64,000 nt of DNA from Diphasiastrum complanatum (Eukaryota; Streptophyta; Lycopodiopsida; Lycopodiales; Lycopodiaceae): positions 22,191,436-22,255,435 of the forward strand of contig CM055093.1 in the NCBI GenBank assembly GCA_029204225.1, given 5' to 3'. Below the pieces are notes generated by a model. It saw only the letters and a program-made list of their open reading frames with translations. It ran no database searches and had not been told where the DNA came from. The position numbers and the translations under genes are program-made. This document shows positions 12,628 through 23,482 of this stretch, piece by piece (positions within the stretch are counted from its first letter, which is position 1; the number at the start of each line of letters is the position of its first letter).

Positions 12628-14374
12628 CTAGTTAGAAGCCATAGAGAAGGCATCAGATAAACAAACATAGATATGGTATACATAGTACACTCCAACCTAG
12701 CTCTTAAGCATCTTTTGATAGTTCTCAATCCAGCTCTGTAACTTACCTTACAAGGCTTAAGAACACATTAATGCAAGATCATCCATGAAGAAGTTAAATG
12801 ATTAACGAACTACATAATTTAAACTGTTCTCAAATTAAGATCTCAAAACAAACAACAATAAGCTAGTTTATAGGCCCTCCTACAAAGGAACTCTATAGTA
12901 GAGTTCTACAGAGAAGCTCTAGAGAACCGTAATCATCATCTAACTAAATCAGAAAATAAGTGGTATTGAATTGTCCCAATGCCATTTAGAGTTTCTAACA
13001 GGTTGACTTAGGGTTGGGGCATGAAGGATGTGCCTTACCCACAAGGTCCCACATGTAGCCAAGTGACCAGATAAAGGAACCTTATCCAATGAATAAGTAC
13101 ATTGGGGTCCTGATGAATTGGTGAAGCCACAAGTATATCTTGGTGCATCTCTTTCTTTGGTGATAGCGTCAAGTTACACCTGTTAGTTATTCCACCTTGG
13201 CACCCATGATGTGGATCAGGCATTCAATAAGCATAGACGACCATATAGATGTTATCATGATGGATTGGATGAAAGGTGGTAAAGAGATTGCAAGAGGTGG
13301 TGACAAGGTGGATACTACCGTGTTTGAGGTTAAGGTAGGAACAATAGACTGGTTTGGAACGGTAGTATCACGTAACTTAATAAATGATAGATAGGCACTC
13401 GAGAGTCGAGAGTATCAATGAATACTCTCAATACATGTCCATAACTTGCCCCAAATGACAGAAAATTTGTGAATGGGTTTTCACCCGTTGTAAAGTCAAG
13501 CTATAGTAGGATTTTAGGGGGATAGAAAAAACCGTACGAAACCGTTCCTCGTTTTTGGATCCTTTTGAGCTCTGTTCTTGCATTATTTAGTATTGGGGGT
13601 TCTAACTTCTGATATCACACACTGATAGGGCACTCATGGGCTCTACATGGTGCTTGGGATCTATTTACTTTTGCCCATGCCCTTGAAGTATTCAAGAGAT
13701 TTGTTATTGCATTGGTTAGCCATGACAAGTTCACTATTGATGTTAGGTGGCATTTGATAGCATGACAGTGCGCATCCTCATATTTCCATAGAATTTTCAG
13801 GATTTTGTTCTTCGACTTCCATGATATATAGCTTCTTCTGCACATGTGGCATATATGTGGTGTCTTCTTTTAGTTTCATAGTTTGCCAAACATCAGGATA
13901 ATGCATATAAAATGTCAAAGCTCTATGAAGTTCCATGAAGACATTGATAATATTGGATTGGTGACTCTACAATTGACATGAGAAACTTCATAATGAATAA
14001 ACATTCACAAAAGCATCTCCTATATTCTATTGATTGAGAAGTAATCATAGTTATTATGGCACTAAACGAAGATATCCTTTTACATGCATACTATTGATAT
14101 TCCTTGGCCTTTGGTCCCCAAGTTTTTTGAAATTAGCCCACATCGTTTGGTCACTTGAGCTTAGCCCTTCATTTATATTTGAAATATATTAGACATTTAT
14201 TATCGACTAGCCACCATTGGGTCCTTTGGGCAGAGTATACGCTCTAAGCTAATTTGAGCCCACATGCACAATAAATGTTCATTGAATATTACGGGCCAAC
14301 TAGAAGGAGGGCGCATGTAGATTCAATACCACTAGATCATATTACTCAATGTTGTTCTATGTAGAACGATCTAG
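12628..14374. other. Non-coding DNA upstream of the DRG exons
   Basis: Expected to be intron or upstream DNA of the DRG gene. I searched both strands for the missing P-loop and G3 motifs and saw none. Small open frames (for example 13197-13394) have no recognisable motif. Confidence 0.5.
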
Positions 14375-14379
14375 ACATT
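14375..14379. repeat. 5-bp target-site duplication, left of Copia-B (ACATT)
   Basis: ACATT precedes the 5' LTR and is repeated at 29138-29142 after the 3' LTR. Five bases is the usual copia duplication. Confidence 0.85.
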
Positions 14380-14886
14380 TGTAGAACAACTGATCAAATA
14401 GATCTTGATTCTACTAACAAAGCGCGCAGTTTACTTGACAAAGGATGAGAAAGAAACGAACGCGAACTCGAAACATTTTTATTCGTGATCAACCTCGAAG
14501 GATTCGCGAAATTTGTCTTGCAGTCAACTCGAAAGATTCGCGAATAGAATCTTGTCACGAAATATTTTGTTTCTTGTTCAAACCTCAGATGTCACGAAAT
14601 TGTCGCGAACAATTCGCGAAATCTTCTGGACTGTTCTTCAAGCTCACCTGTCGCGAACAGTTCGCGAAATATTCTGAATTTCTTCTTCAAGCTCAAAGTT
14701 GTCATCTATCAAGAACAATTCGCGAAAGACGAAAATGTCGCAAAGAGACAAGTGTCGCGAACAATTCGCGAAACACGGAGCTGTAATGAAGAGATGGACT
14801 GTCACGAATAATTCGCGAACAGAAATTATTCGACCCTGGAAACAGAACGTCTATTGAATATCAACCGTCAATAAACGGTTAGATAT

Positions 14887-14891
14887 CTACT
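14887..14891. repeat. Target-site duplication of Copia-1 (CTACT / CTATT)
   Basis: CTACT lies before Copia-1 and CTATT at 18784-18788 after it. The undisturbed 3' LTR of Copia-B has CTATT at the matching point, so the left copy has changed by one base since insertion. Confidence 0.75.
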
Positions 14892-15290
14892 TGAAGATTT
14901 ACAAGACCTAGCGATGGAGTATCTTAACTCAAATGCTAGATCAACTATGAATGCTTGAGAAAACTTGGCTATGGAAATATCACACACAAGGAGAATTGCA
15001 TGAGCATCTCACAAACTCAAAAGTCTCAAGAAGAAATGAATTGCTAGAGAGAGAGAGGAGGGCGTGGGTCCTCCAAATCCCTTGTGAGGCAAGCACCTCC
15101 TTTACATGCATGGAAAGTCTAGGTGTCAACCACAAGAGTGAGCTACTTGGCCAAGTGGGCCACTTGCACTAATTTACATAACTTAACAAAAGGGGGGTCT
15201 CATGCATTTAATTAAAACATGCCCCATGAGTTATGTACAACTTAACTAATGCTTAGCCAAAAGGGGTAAAATAGGCATTACTCTTCAACA
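14892..15290 (-). repeat. Copia-1 3' LTR
   Basis: 399 bp, TG...CA termini, matching 18385-18783. On the minus strand a purine tract lies immediately upstream. Confidence 0.93.
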
Positions 15291-16406
15291 CCCCCCCTTA
15301 ATGGCAATTTTATTCAAACTGACACCCAACAAAGTTCTGAACTTTTCAAACTTATCTTTACTAAGTGGTTTAGTAAAAATATCAGCTGTCTGGTCGTTGG
15401 TGTCACAATAAACTAGCTCGATCTCCCCACTGTGCACTTTCTCTCGTATAAAATGCTGGTCCACCTCTATGTGTTTTGTCCATGCATGATAGACTGGATT
15501 CCTCGCAAGCTGAATGCAGCTTTGGTTATCACAATGTAACAATGTAGGTCTTACTTGAGCAATCTGCATGTCCTCAAGTAGACGGCGTAACCAAATGGCT
15601 TCACAGGCGGACCTCGTAGTCGCCCTGTACTCAGCTTCGGTAGACGATAGAGCAATAGTAGGCTGCTTCTTACTGCACCACGATATAGCCCCTGAACCTA
15701 GGCTGAAACAATAGCATGTCGTCGATCTCCGATCGTCTCTATCACCTGCCCAATCAGAATCTGAATAACCTTCCAGCTGAAGGTTCCCGTCATCCGTGTA
15801 TCCAATCCCATAAGTCACTGTCCCTCTCACATATCGTAGGATCCGCTTGGCTGCCTTCCAATGTGCTTCGGTAGGCTTACACATGTATTGACTTGCAATT
15901 CCAACCGCATAAGCAATATCTGGCCTGGTGGTAGTAAGGTAAATCAGGCTGCCCACTAACTGACGATAGAGCGTCTCCTCTGCAAATGCTGGACCATCAT
16001 CTTTTGATGGCTTGTTGCTTGCATCCATGGGTGTGCTGATTGGTTTGCTTTCTTGCATGTTAAACCTCTTCAATAATTTTTGTGCATACTTTGCCACGCC
16101 GTTTTGCTGTGGTGTATGTGGAGCAGTAAATTGTCTCTTTATCCCACATGCTTTGCAAAGATCTTTGAACTCATCAGAAATATACTCACCACCCTTATCT
16201 GACCTGAGAGTCTTTAACCTCTTTCTTGTGTGGTTTTCCACCATAGCTTTCCACTGTTTGAAGTATTTGAACGCTTCAGATTTCAGTTTCAGAAAATAGA
16301 CCCATACCTTCCGAGAGAAATCATCTACGAAGGTCATGAGATAGTATGCCCCCCCCTGCTGATTTGACCTGCATGGGACCACATAAATCTGAATGCACAA
16401 GTTCAA
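15285..16406 (-). pseudogene. Copia-1 pol: integrase start fused in frame to RT end and RNase H
   Basis: An open frame of 373 codons. Its first part is the integrase core (FVDDFSRKVWVYFLK, RSDKGGEYISDEF, HTPQQNGVA), which stops just before the catalytic glutamate normally found in the NGVAER motif. It then jumps straight into the last part of reverse transcriptase (LLKRFNMQESKPISTPMD, YRQLVGSLIYL, TRPDIAYAVG). RNase H follows (YSDSDWAGDRDDRRST, ISWCSKKQ, ALSSTEAEY, HCDNQSCIQLA, HIEVDQHFIRE, DIFTKPL). The catalytic YVDD of RT is lost. The join near 16100 keeps the frame, so it arose by a clean internal deletion. Confidence 0.88.
15291..15300 (-). other. Copia-1 polypurine tract
   Basis: On the minus strand TAAGGGGGGG directly abuts the 3' LTR, the expected place for the plus-strand primer. 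Confidence 0.8.
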
Positions 16407-17919
16407 GAATGCCCTTGGCCCTGGTAGCTTTCTCCTTTGAAAACTTTTTCCTCTGTTGCTTCCCTAATGCACAAGCCTCACATGTATCTGAAGAAGACTT
16501 AATGCTAGAAAGATCTACTACCATTTTGTGCCTGTTCAAAACTTGCAAACTTTTGTAACTCAAATGACCATATCTCTCATGCCAAAGCTTGTCCCGACTA
16601 GTATCTCTTGCAGACAAGGCCTCTTGGCTAGGAATGGATGTGAAAAGCTTGTAAAGACCTCCTTCTTGCATTCCCTTGGCTACCACCTTGAAGTTCTGAT
16701 CTTTGTCTTTTACCAAACATTTAGAATCATTAAACTCTACCACCATGTTCTGTTTGGTAATGGCACCAACAGATAGCAAGTTCTTAGCCAACCCTGGTAC
16801 ATGCAACACACTTTTAATTTCCTTTACCTCACCTGATGATAGCTGTATTGCAACTGTGCCTTTGTCCCTCACCATACGTGTAGAATTATCTCCAAGGCAA
16901 ACATGCTGGCCATCTTCTGTCTCCTCATAGGTGCTGAACCAATCTCTATGAGGTGTCATGTGCTTTGAGGCTCCAGAATCAATGTACCATCCACCAAATG
17001 TGGATTCAGATGATAAGGCTGCGGTGAATAGCTCAAGCACACCAGATTGCTCCTCCTCTGCAACTTTGTCAACAAAGTGACTCTGCTGGTTCTTCTTCTG
17101 ATCACTTTGCTTCTTCTTGCATTCAAAAGCAAAATGCCCATACTTACCACGATAGTTGCAGTTGCCCTTCCTCTTGGGTGTAGATGAGGAATTGGTGCTT
17201 GACTCCTCTCCAACCTGTAACTTGGACACCTGCTGCTCCAAGCTTTGCTTTGAGTTCTTCCTTTTGCCTTTGCCTTTCTTCTGAAAGTTTTGCTTCTTCT
17301 TAGAAGCAAATGCAAGCTCTGGATTATCTTCTCTTTCAGAAAGATTCTTCCTTCTCATCTCCTCCTGTAAAAGAAGACCACATAACTCCCCAAAGGTTAG
17401 GAGTTTCTCCCTAGCAAAAAGGGACATCACATAGTCTTGATAGTTGAATGACAAGTTGTTCAAGACTATGGGAACAATACTCCTGTCACTTACTTTCTCT
17501 CCAACTGAAGAAAGCTGATCCATTAGGTCCTTGACGTTTGTAATATGATCACCAATTGTTGCACCTACTTCCATCTTGAGAGTATGTAACCTGTTTTGCA
17601 AATACACCAGCTTGGCTGAATCCACTGTTTCAAACATAGACTTCAGAATTGTCCAAGCATCAGCTGCATCCCTTGCATTGCAAATGTGAGGAATAATATT
17701 GTCCTTGACAGAAAGATTGATTATCCTATGAGCTTTCTGTCTCCTGTTCATGTAGTCCTTCAATTTAGGATCAGATGTTGGTACAGGTTCTGTACCTGTC
17801 ATGACCTCCCAGCAATTCTTATCCATCAAGATATTGGCTATCTTGAACTTCCACACTCTGTAGTTTGTGCCATCTAGTTTGCTAGATTCACCCAGCAAAC
17901 TCTCCCCAAGACTTGCCAT
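16321..17919 (-). pseudogene. Copia-1 gag-protease-integrase N-terminus
   Basis: An open frame of 532 codons starting MASLGESLLG. Residues ~10-220 form the copia gag domain (LDGTNYRVWKFKIANIL, then the UBN2-type region). Near residue 255 lies a zinc knuckle in which the second cysteine is replaced by arginine (CNYRGKYGHFAFEC), so zinc binding is probably lost. The protease motif DSGASKHM is near 315. The GAG-pre-integrase block (LWHERYGHLSYKSL) and integrase zinc-site residues (CEACALGKQ) follow. The frame is lost in a run of C/G bases at about 16351-16357, separating it from the pol frame, which otherwise continues at once. Confidence 0.88.
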
Positions 17920-18372
17920 GCTAAAATCTGTGCTTAAAACAGAAGCTCAACCTGAAAAAGATCAGAAAAGAACAGCTTCCAGCAACAAGGGTTTCCAAAC
18001 TAGGGTATGTAGCCACTTCAAGGCAACCCTTCAGCTCCTGCTTTTATCTTTGCCACTTGGTGTGGTCTCACTAGCACAAGCACTAGGCTCCACTGGAACA
18101 AAAACCAGAAGCCCCTACAGAAAGTGCGCCCTACTTTTGTGTAAGCTCCTCCAGAAAGACTCCCCAAAACTTAGCCAGATTTAGAAAGCTTTTGGATCAT
18201 CCCACTCCCCTTGCCAATAGCTCTCCAACAGTGCAAGACTCCACCTGATCTGACACCTGTAGATCAAATGCTCCCTCTTTCAAGATTGAGGTGCTTGTAG
18301 AAGATGAGAATCTTCTCAAGAATCTAAGCACTGAAGTTTCTCTCACTCTCAGACTCACAGGCTAGACAACCT

Positions 18373-18384
18373 GCTCTGATACCA
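18373..18384 (-). other. Copia-1 primer-binding site (initiator tRNA-Met)
   Basis: The minus strand reads TGGTATCAGAGC directly after the 5' LTR, complementary to the 3' end of plant initiator tRNA-Met. Confidence 0.92.
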
Positions 18385-18783
18385 TGAAGATTTACAAGAC
18401 CTAGCTATGGAGTATCTTAACTCAAATGCTAGATCAACTATGAAAGCTTGAGAAAACTTGGCTATGGAAATATCACACACAAGGAGAATTGCATGAGCAT
18501 CTCACAAACTCAAAAGTCTCAAGAAGAAATGAATTGCTAGAGAGAGAGAGGAGGGCGTGGGTCCTCCAAATCCCTTGTGAGGCAAGCACCTCCTTTACAT
18601 GCATGGAAAGTCTACATGTCAACCATAGGAGTGAGCTACTTGGCCAAGTGGGCCACTTGCACTAATTTACATAACTTAACAAAAGTGGGGTCTCATGCAT
18701 TTAATTAAAACATGCCTAATGAGTTATGTACAACTTAACTAATGCTTAGCCAAAAGGGGTAAAATAGGCATTACTCTTCAACA
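18385..18783 (-). repeat. Copia-1 5' LTR
   Basis: 399 bp, nearly identical to 14892-15290; followed on the minus strand by the primer-binding site. Confidence 0.93.
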
Positions 18784-18851
18784 CTATTGTTACAGAAATA
18801 AAAGGCCAAAAGACCTGTAAATAAAAGGCCAAAAGACCTGTCCTGTAACAA

Positions 18852-18859
18852 TATAAATA
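18852..18859 (+). promoter_or_regulatory. TATA box of the Copia-B 5' LTR
   Basis: TATAAATA after a tandemly doubled AAAAGGCCAAAAGACCTG block, in the expected LTR promoter position. The same box is at 28809-28816 in the 3' LTR. Confidence 0.6.
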
Positions 18860-19179
18860 CATGTGCACTACTCGTTGTAACTCACTCACTCAATTAGAGA
18901 CACAACAGCGAGATAAGACAGCAAGAGATGTATATTGACGATTCAGATTCAGAGTTATAAAAATTCGTTTTGATCAATAGTTTATTATTGTCTAAAAATT
19001 GTCTTAAGTTGTCTCTTACTTCCGCATATAATTTCCGCACGCATATTCAATCAGAGCTAATACTGTTCTATTAGTACATAGATCAGATAAAGACCCGATT
19101 GAAGACACTGATATTAGTTTGATTTATTCAAACTTTCATCGTGTTCTCTGCGAAAGAATAATTACTATTTTTCCTACAG

Positions 19180-19191
19180 TGGTATCAGAGC
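19180..19191 (+). other. Copia-B primer-binding site (initiator tRNA-Met)
   Basis: TGGTATCAGAGC one base after the LTR end. The motif GGTATCAGAGC recurs at about 19211, probably a local duplication. Confidence 0.92.
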
Positions 19192-19307
19192 AGATTAAAA
19201 CTGATATCGTGGTATCAGAGCGTACAGGTTCAAATCTGATACAGTAATATCAAAACGAATCAGAGTCGATACAGTGGTATCTTCGCATCCCTCTCAGCAA
19301 ATAGAAG

Positions 19308-20051
19308 ATGTCGTCGATCATCAATATTCAGGCTAAGATCACTACGATCTTGGATCCAGAAGGTTCAAACTATTTGATTTGGAAATTATTGCGTCTTCAG
19401 TGCATGACAATATAATGCTAGATCTTACATCAATTTCGAACGCAAAAGATTTATGGGAAGAATGGCAAACCAAGAATGAGACTCGATCTCGTAATCAAAT
19501 CATGTTCTTGGAAGACCAATTAACTTACCTACAGTGGGACGACAAAGACCTGAAACACATTCGTGCGAAAGATAAAATACCTGTTTATCTCCTTGCAGAA
19601 TTATGGCACAGAAAATACAATTTCTAAAGAAAAACAGCTTAGCTATTTTCTTCGAGACCTACCCAGGTCATTCCACACAACAAAAACCTTATTGGCGAAA
19701 GATGCGACAATGACACTTCAAAAGGCAATAGACGGAGTTAAAGAGGAAGTAGAAGCTCGTGAACGCTATGACGACAATGGTGATTCCAAAAATGCTCTAT
19801 TTACTCGGAAGAATAAATCTTCTAAGAAGTCAAAGATTAAGAGGGAGTCGTCTAAAAAGAATGAGTCTAAAACAAATGAACAACAATCTGGAAAACAACA
19901 GAAGAATTATAGTGATAAGAAGATCTGCAACAGATGCAGAAGATCAGGTCACACAGAAGAAAAGTGTTGGTTAAATCCAAAAATTGAATGCATTCATTGT
20001 CATAAACGGGGTCATGCAGTAGCAGACTGTTATCAGAATCCCAGAAATTGA
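19308..20051 (+). pseudogene. Copia-B gag, frameshifted
   Basis: The ATG at 19308 opens a copia gag start (MSSIINIQ, then DPEGSNYLIWK), which breaks after about 30 codons. The gag domain goes on in other frames from 19379 (ISNAKDLWEEWQ) and from about 19630 (LRDLPRSFHTTKTLL). It ends with two zinc knuckles, CNRCRRSGHTEEKC and CIHCHKRGHAVADC, both with the complete CX2CX4HX4C pattern. Gag would form the particle and package RNA. At least two frameshifts and a stop at 20049 disable it. Confidence 0.85.
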
Positions 20052-20715
20052 AAGGAGCAGAATCGAAGTGAACCTTCAGATTCAAACTATGTCGAAGACA
20101 AAGCAGAATGCTCCAGAGCAGCAGAAGACAGGACGACAAAGAACTCAACAGCCTATGTTAGTCCTGATCTATGTTGTTCAACAAATTCAATTCGAGAAGT
20201 AGTACTTGATCCGGGAGCCACCTCACATTTTGTTTCCTCGAAACAAATTTTGTCTGAGTACAAGAAGACGAACTATTCGAGATTCATTACACTTGGAGAC
20301 GGCTCTAAGCACGTGGTTGATGGAACTGGTGTACTATGGCTGGACACGAATCAGGGAGACAAGAAACTGGAGGAAGTTATCTATGTCCCTACTCTTGATA
20401 AAGATCTATTATCTGTAGCTAAGATAGTCGATACAGGCATGTCAGTAACCTTCACAAAGAACTCTTGTAAACTGTTCGAGGAAGATTCCGATAACCTGGT
20501 TGTTGAAGGCAACAGAGAAGGAAATTTATATCACCTACACATTCGAACAAGAATTGAACAAGCAAATCAAACTCAGGAATCAACAGATATACTGTGGCAC
20601 AAGAGGCTATGTCACATGAACATGGAAGCCTTGTACCAAGCAACCAAAAGTCAGAGAATTCAAGGAGTCGAAATAAAAAGTAGAGATATTCGAACTACCT
20701 GCGAATCCTGTCAAG
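20052..20715 (+). pseudogene. Copia-B protease and GAG-pre-integrase region
   Basis: Around 20200 the translation reads VLDPGATSHFVSS: the aspartic protease motif D-S/T-G-A with the serine/threonine replaced by proline. The flap and end of the protease follow (LGDGSKHVVDGTG, EEVIYVPTLDKDLLSV), then the pre-integrase block (LWHKRLCHMNMEALYQ) and the CESCQ zinc residues. The frame is broken from gag. Confidence 0.83.
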
Positions 20716-21558
20716 ATGACTAGAACACCTTTCAGTAAGGATGTTTATAAAGCAACTAAGGTACTTGAAATTGTGCATTCAGATATTTGTGGACCATTTG
20801 GAGTATTGTCGTTGGGTGATGCAAAGTATTTCATAACGTTTATTGATGACTTCAGCAAGTTCGCTGTGGTATACATTATTCATACTAAATCTGAAGCTTT
20901 CGAGAAATTCGTTGAGTATACGAATTGGGCTGAGAAGCAGACAGGCGATAAGTTGAAGCAGATTCGCACAGATCGTGGAGGTGAGTACATTTCCAACGAA
21001 TTCAAGGCTTACTGTACTAATCGAGGTATTATGCAGACAAAGACTGCATCATACACACCTCAACACAATGGAATAGCTGAACGAAGAAATTGTACACTTA
21101 TGGAAGCTGCAAGGTGTATGATGGCTCATGCGAAAGCACCAAAACAGTTGTGGGCAGAAGCAGTGGCTACATCAAATTATCTTCAGAATCGTATTCTAAA
21201 ATCTCCTCATGAGATATGGTGGAAGTTGAAGCCAAATCTTGCCTATGTTCGGACATTTGGATGCACAGTGTATATGCACATACCAGATAAGCTGAGAAAG
21301 AAACTCGATGAAAAGACAGAACAAGGTTTTCTGGTAGGATTCGAGTTACATTCGTCATATTATCGTGTCTATGTACCCGAAACTGGCAAGATAAAAGTCG
21401 TTCGAGATGTTAAATTTGATGAGACGAAATACATAGCAGACAGTGATCTAGTCGGCTATGAAATTCTCAAAAACTATTATGAGCTACCAACGACGACAGA
21501 AGTAAAACAAGCAGAAGATGAAAGAGAATTACCAGATTCAGAGGGAGGTCAAGATTGA
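20716..21558 (+). pseudogene. Copia-B integrase
   Basis: An open frame of 280 codons with the complete catalytic triad setting: VHSDICGPF (first D), IRTDRGGEYIS (second D) and HNGIAERRN (E). The copia GKGK-like C-terminal region follows (FLVGFELHSSYYRVY). The stop at 21556 cuts it from reverse transcriptase, which in copia is one polyprotein. The catalytic residues are intact even though the polyprotein is not. Confidence 0.88.
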
Positions 21559-22660
21559 GTACCTGACAGACTCGAATCGCCGCTCGAATTCCAGCATAAA
21601 AGCTCGAATCAGAATGGAACTCGAAACCTGCAGAATCGAACTCGAAACCACCTGTGAGAAGATCTGACAGACAACGTAAACCACCAGAAAGGTATGGTCA
21701 GGATGTTTTTAATACAGCCATCGAATTTTGTGGTTTCTCTGACGAACCTCAAACATTCAAGGAAGTTGTTGATGGACCAGATAAAGATCGCTGGATTCAA
21801 GCAATGGAAGACGAAATGTCATCCATGTATAAGAACAATGTATGGACACTTACACCAATACCTGATGGCAGAAAACCAGTCAAGTGCAAGTGGATCTACA
21901 AGATCAAAACAGGTCCTGATGGAGAAAACATCATATACAAAGCAAGGTTAGTTGCTAAAGGATTTTCACAAAAGTATGGGATCGACTACACTGATACTTT
22001 CTCACCAGTAGTCAAACATACATCAATTCGCTCGTTATTCGCGTATGCAGTGGCTCATGATCTGAAAATCCATATTGTGGATGAGACAACTGCTTTCCTG
22101 CATGCAGAATTGGAAGAAGACTTATTCATGGACCAACCACTTGGTTTTGTAAACCAAGAATATCCAGAATACGGATGTCACATGAATAAAAGCATTTATG
22201 GTCTGAAACAAGCAACCAGACAATGGTATATAAAGAAGGACGAAGCACTACGTTCCTTAGGCTTCAAACCTCTATTTGCTGAGTCAAATGTCTATATCAA
22301 GCATGTCCAAAATGAAATAATCATTCTAGTTGTCTATGTTGATGACACACTTATCTTCTCAAGAAGAGATAAGTTGATTTCAGATGTCAAAAGAGACATT
22401 TCTGAAATATTTGAGATCGCTAACCTAGGAAAAGCTAAAATCTATCTAGGCTTGCAGATCGTGAGAGACTTTGAAGGTGGTAAGTTGTATCTTCACCAAC
22501 AAAAGTACACTCAAAAGATCATTGAAGACTTCAACATGCTCGAATGCAAGGTCTGCATACTCCCATGATACCTGGAACAATACTGAGCAAGGCAGATTGT
22601 CCGCAGACTCTCGAGGAAGAGGAATGAATGGCCAAACACCCTATCGTAGGCTGATTGGAT
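21559..22660 (+). pseudogene. Copia-B reverse transcriptase, 5' part (cut by H2)
   Basis: The main open frame 21654-22568 starts RRSDRQRKPPERYG. It contains the copia RT blocks WIQAMEDEM, KCKWIYKIK, KARLVAKGFSQ, VDETTAFLHAEL (first catalytic D), SIYGLKQATRQWY and the catalytic YVDD at about 22340. A frameshift near 22560 is followed by the YRRLIGS block at 22642-22660, where H2 interrupts it. The domain resumes at 27582. Confidence 0.88.
22653..22660. repeat. 8-bp target-site duplication, left of H2 (GATTGGAT)
   Basis: GATTGGAT is repeated exactly at 27582-27589. The Copia-B RT reading resumes correctly when one copy and H2 are removed. Confidence 0.95.
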
Positions 22661-22800
22661 CAAGGTTGCATCGAACCGCGGTTCGAACCACCTTTCACGG
22701 TTCAAACCATCGAATCGTTCAGACCCGGTTCGAACTGTTCGAATTGTTTAAACCGTCTGGCCCTAAAACAATTCCATCGGCCCTCGGAATTCTGTTCGCG

Positions 22801-22802
<2 letters not shown>

Positions 22803-22838
<36 letters not shown>
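22803..22838. repeat. (GA)n microsatellite in H2
   Basis: Pure GA dinucleotides within the 5' part of H2. Confidence 0.95.
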
Positions 22839-22841
<3 letters not shown>

Positions 22842-22892
22842 GGGTGGGTGTGCACTCACCACTGTAGTCTGTGTGTGAGAGAGAGAGAAAGA

Positions 22893-22944
22893 AAATGGTG
22901 TGATTTTGTGTGTGTGTGTGTGAGTGATTGTGTGATATTGTGTG

Positions 22945-22990
<46 letters not shown>

Positions 22991-23300
22991 TTTTGATGTG
23001 TACAGTGTGTGAGTGAATCAATGATTGTGTGTGAGAGAGAGTGTGTGTGTGTGTGATGTTATGATATTGTGTGTGTGTGAGTGTGTGTGACATGTGTGCA
23101 CTGTGCACTGTGTGTGTGTGTGTGTGTGTGAGTTGAGATGTGTGCACACTGCACTGTGAGTTTGTGTGAGGCTTGAGCACTGAGATTGTGTGTGTGTGCA
23201 ATGTGTGTGCGTGTTTGTGTGTGTTAGTTTGTGTGCACTCAGCACTGTGTGTGATATTTTGTGTGTGTGTGACATTGTGTGCATTGTGTGTTGAATGTTG
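22893..23300. repeat. (GT)n-rich mosaic microsatellite in H2
   Basis: About 400 bases of TG/GT runs broken by short GTGAGTG-, GTGCACTG- and GATATTGTG-like words. Open frames here are artefacts (HTHTHT-type). A TTAGAAC heptamer repeat follows at about 23366-23400. Confidence 0.92.
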
Positions 23301-23371
23301 ATGGGGTTCAATGTGGGGCCTGGGCAGTGGGCATTGTGAGAGGGTGTGGGACCTGGGTAGCTACTTAGTTA

Positions 23372-23402
<31 letters not shown>

Positions 23403-23456
23403 GTTAGGAGTTAGTCCGAGTTAGTAGTTACCAGAGTCTAGTTAGAACTTAGAACT

Positions 23457-23475
23457 TAGAGAGAGAGAGAGAGAG
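23457..23475. repeat. Short (GA)n tract before the H2 start codon
   Basis: GAGAGA run ending about eight bases before the transposase ATG; H1 has the same arrangement. Confidence 0.9.
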
Positions 23476-23482
23476 GGCCACC

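Larger units (their letters stand above)
14892..18783 (-). mobile_element. Ty1/copia element Copia-1, internally deleted
   Basis: Two 399-bp LTRs (14892-15290 and 18385-18783) start TGAAG and end CAACA, with a 5-bp duplication outside. Coding is on the minus strand, so 18385-18783 is the 5' LTR. By eye the LTRs differ at about nine positions, pointing to a fairly young insertion. The interior is only 3.1 kb because the end of integrase and most of reverse transcriptase are missing. It could move only with proteins supplied by relatives. Confidence 0.93.
14380..19178 (+). repeat. Copia-B 5' LTR (interrupted; pieces 14380-14891 and 18784-19178)
   Basis: About 0.9 kb of LTR sequence in two pieces, separated by Copia-1. 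It matches the 3' LTR at 28246-29137 nearly throughout. The first piece is crowded with TTCGCGAA palindromes (seven by eye at about 14500-14825). The second holds a doubled block containing AAAAGGCCAAAAGACCTG, a TATAAATA box at 18852 and the end CTACA. Confidence 0.9.

Noticed and set aside
14445-14786. Open frame of 113 codons in the Copia-B LTR, with a similar one at 28311-28640
   Set aside because: Both are the same LTR sequence, so their likeness is trivial. The translation is arginine/serine-rich from TTCGCGAA repeats and has no known motif.
19180-19191. TGGTATCAGAGC as part of a tRNA gene
   Set aside because: It is only the 12-base primer-binding complement of initiator tRNA-Met beside an LTR; no cloverleaf is present.
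22719-23311. Long HTHTHT/SLSLSL-type frames
   Set aside because: Produced by GT and GA microsatellites; no protein-like composition.
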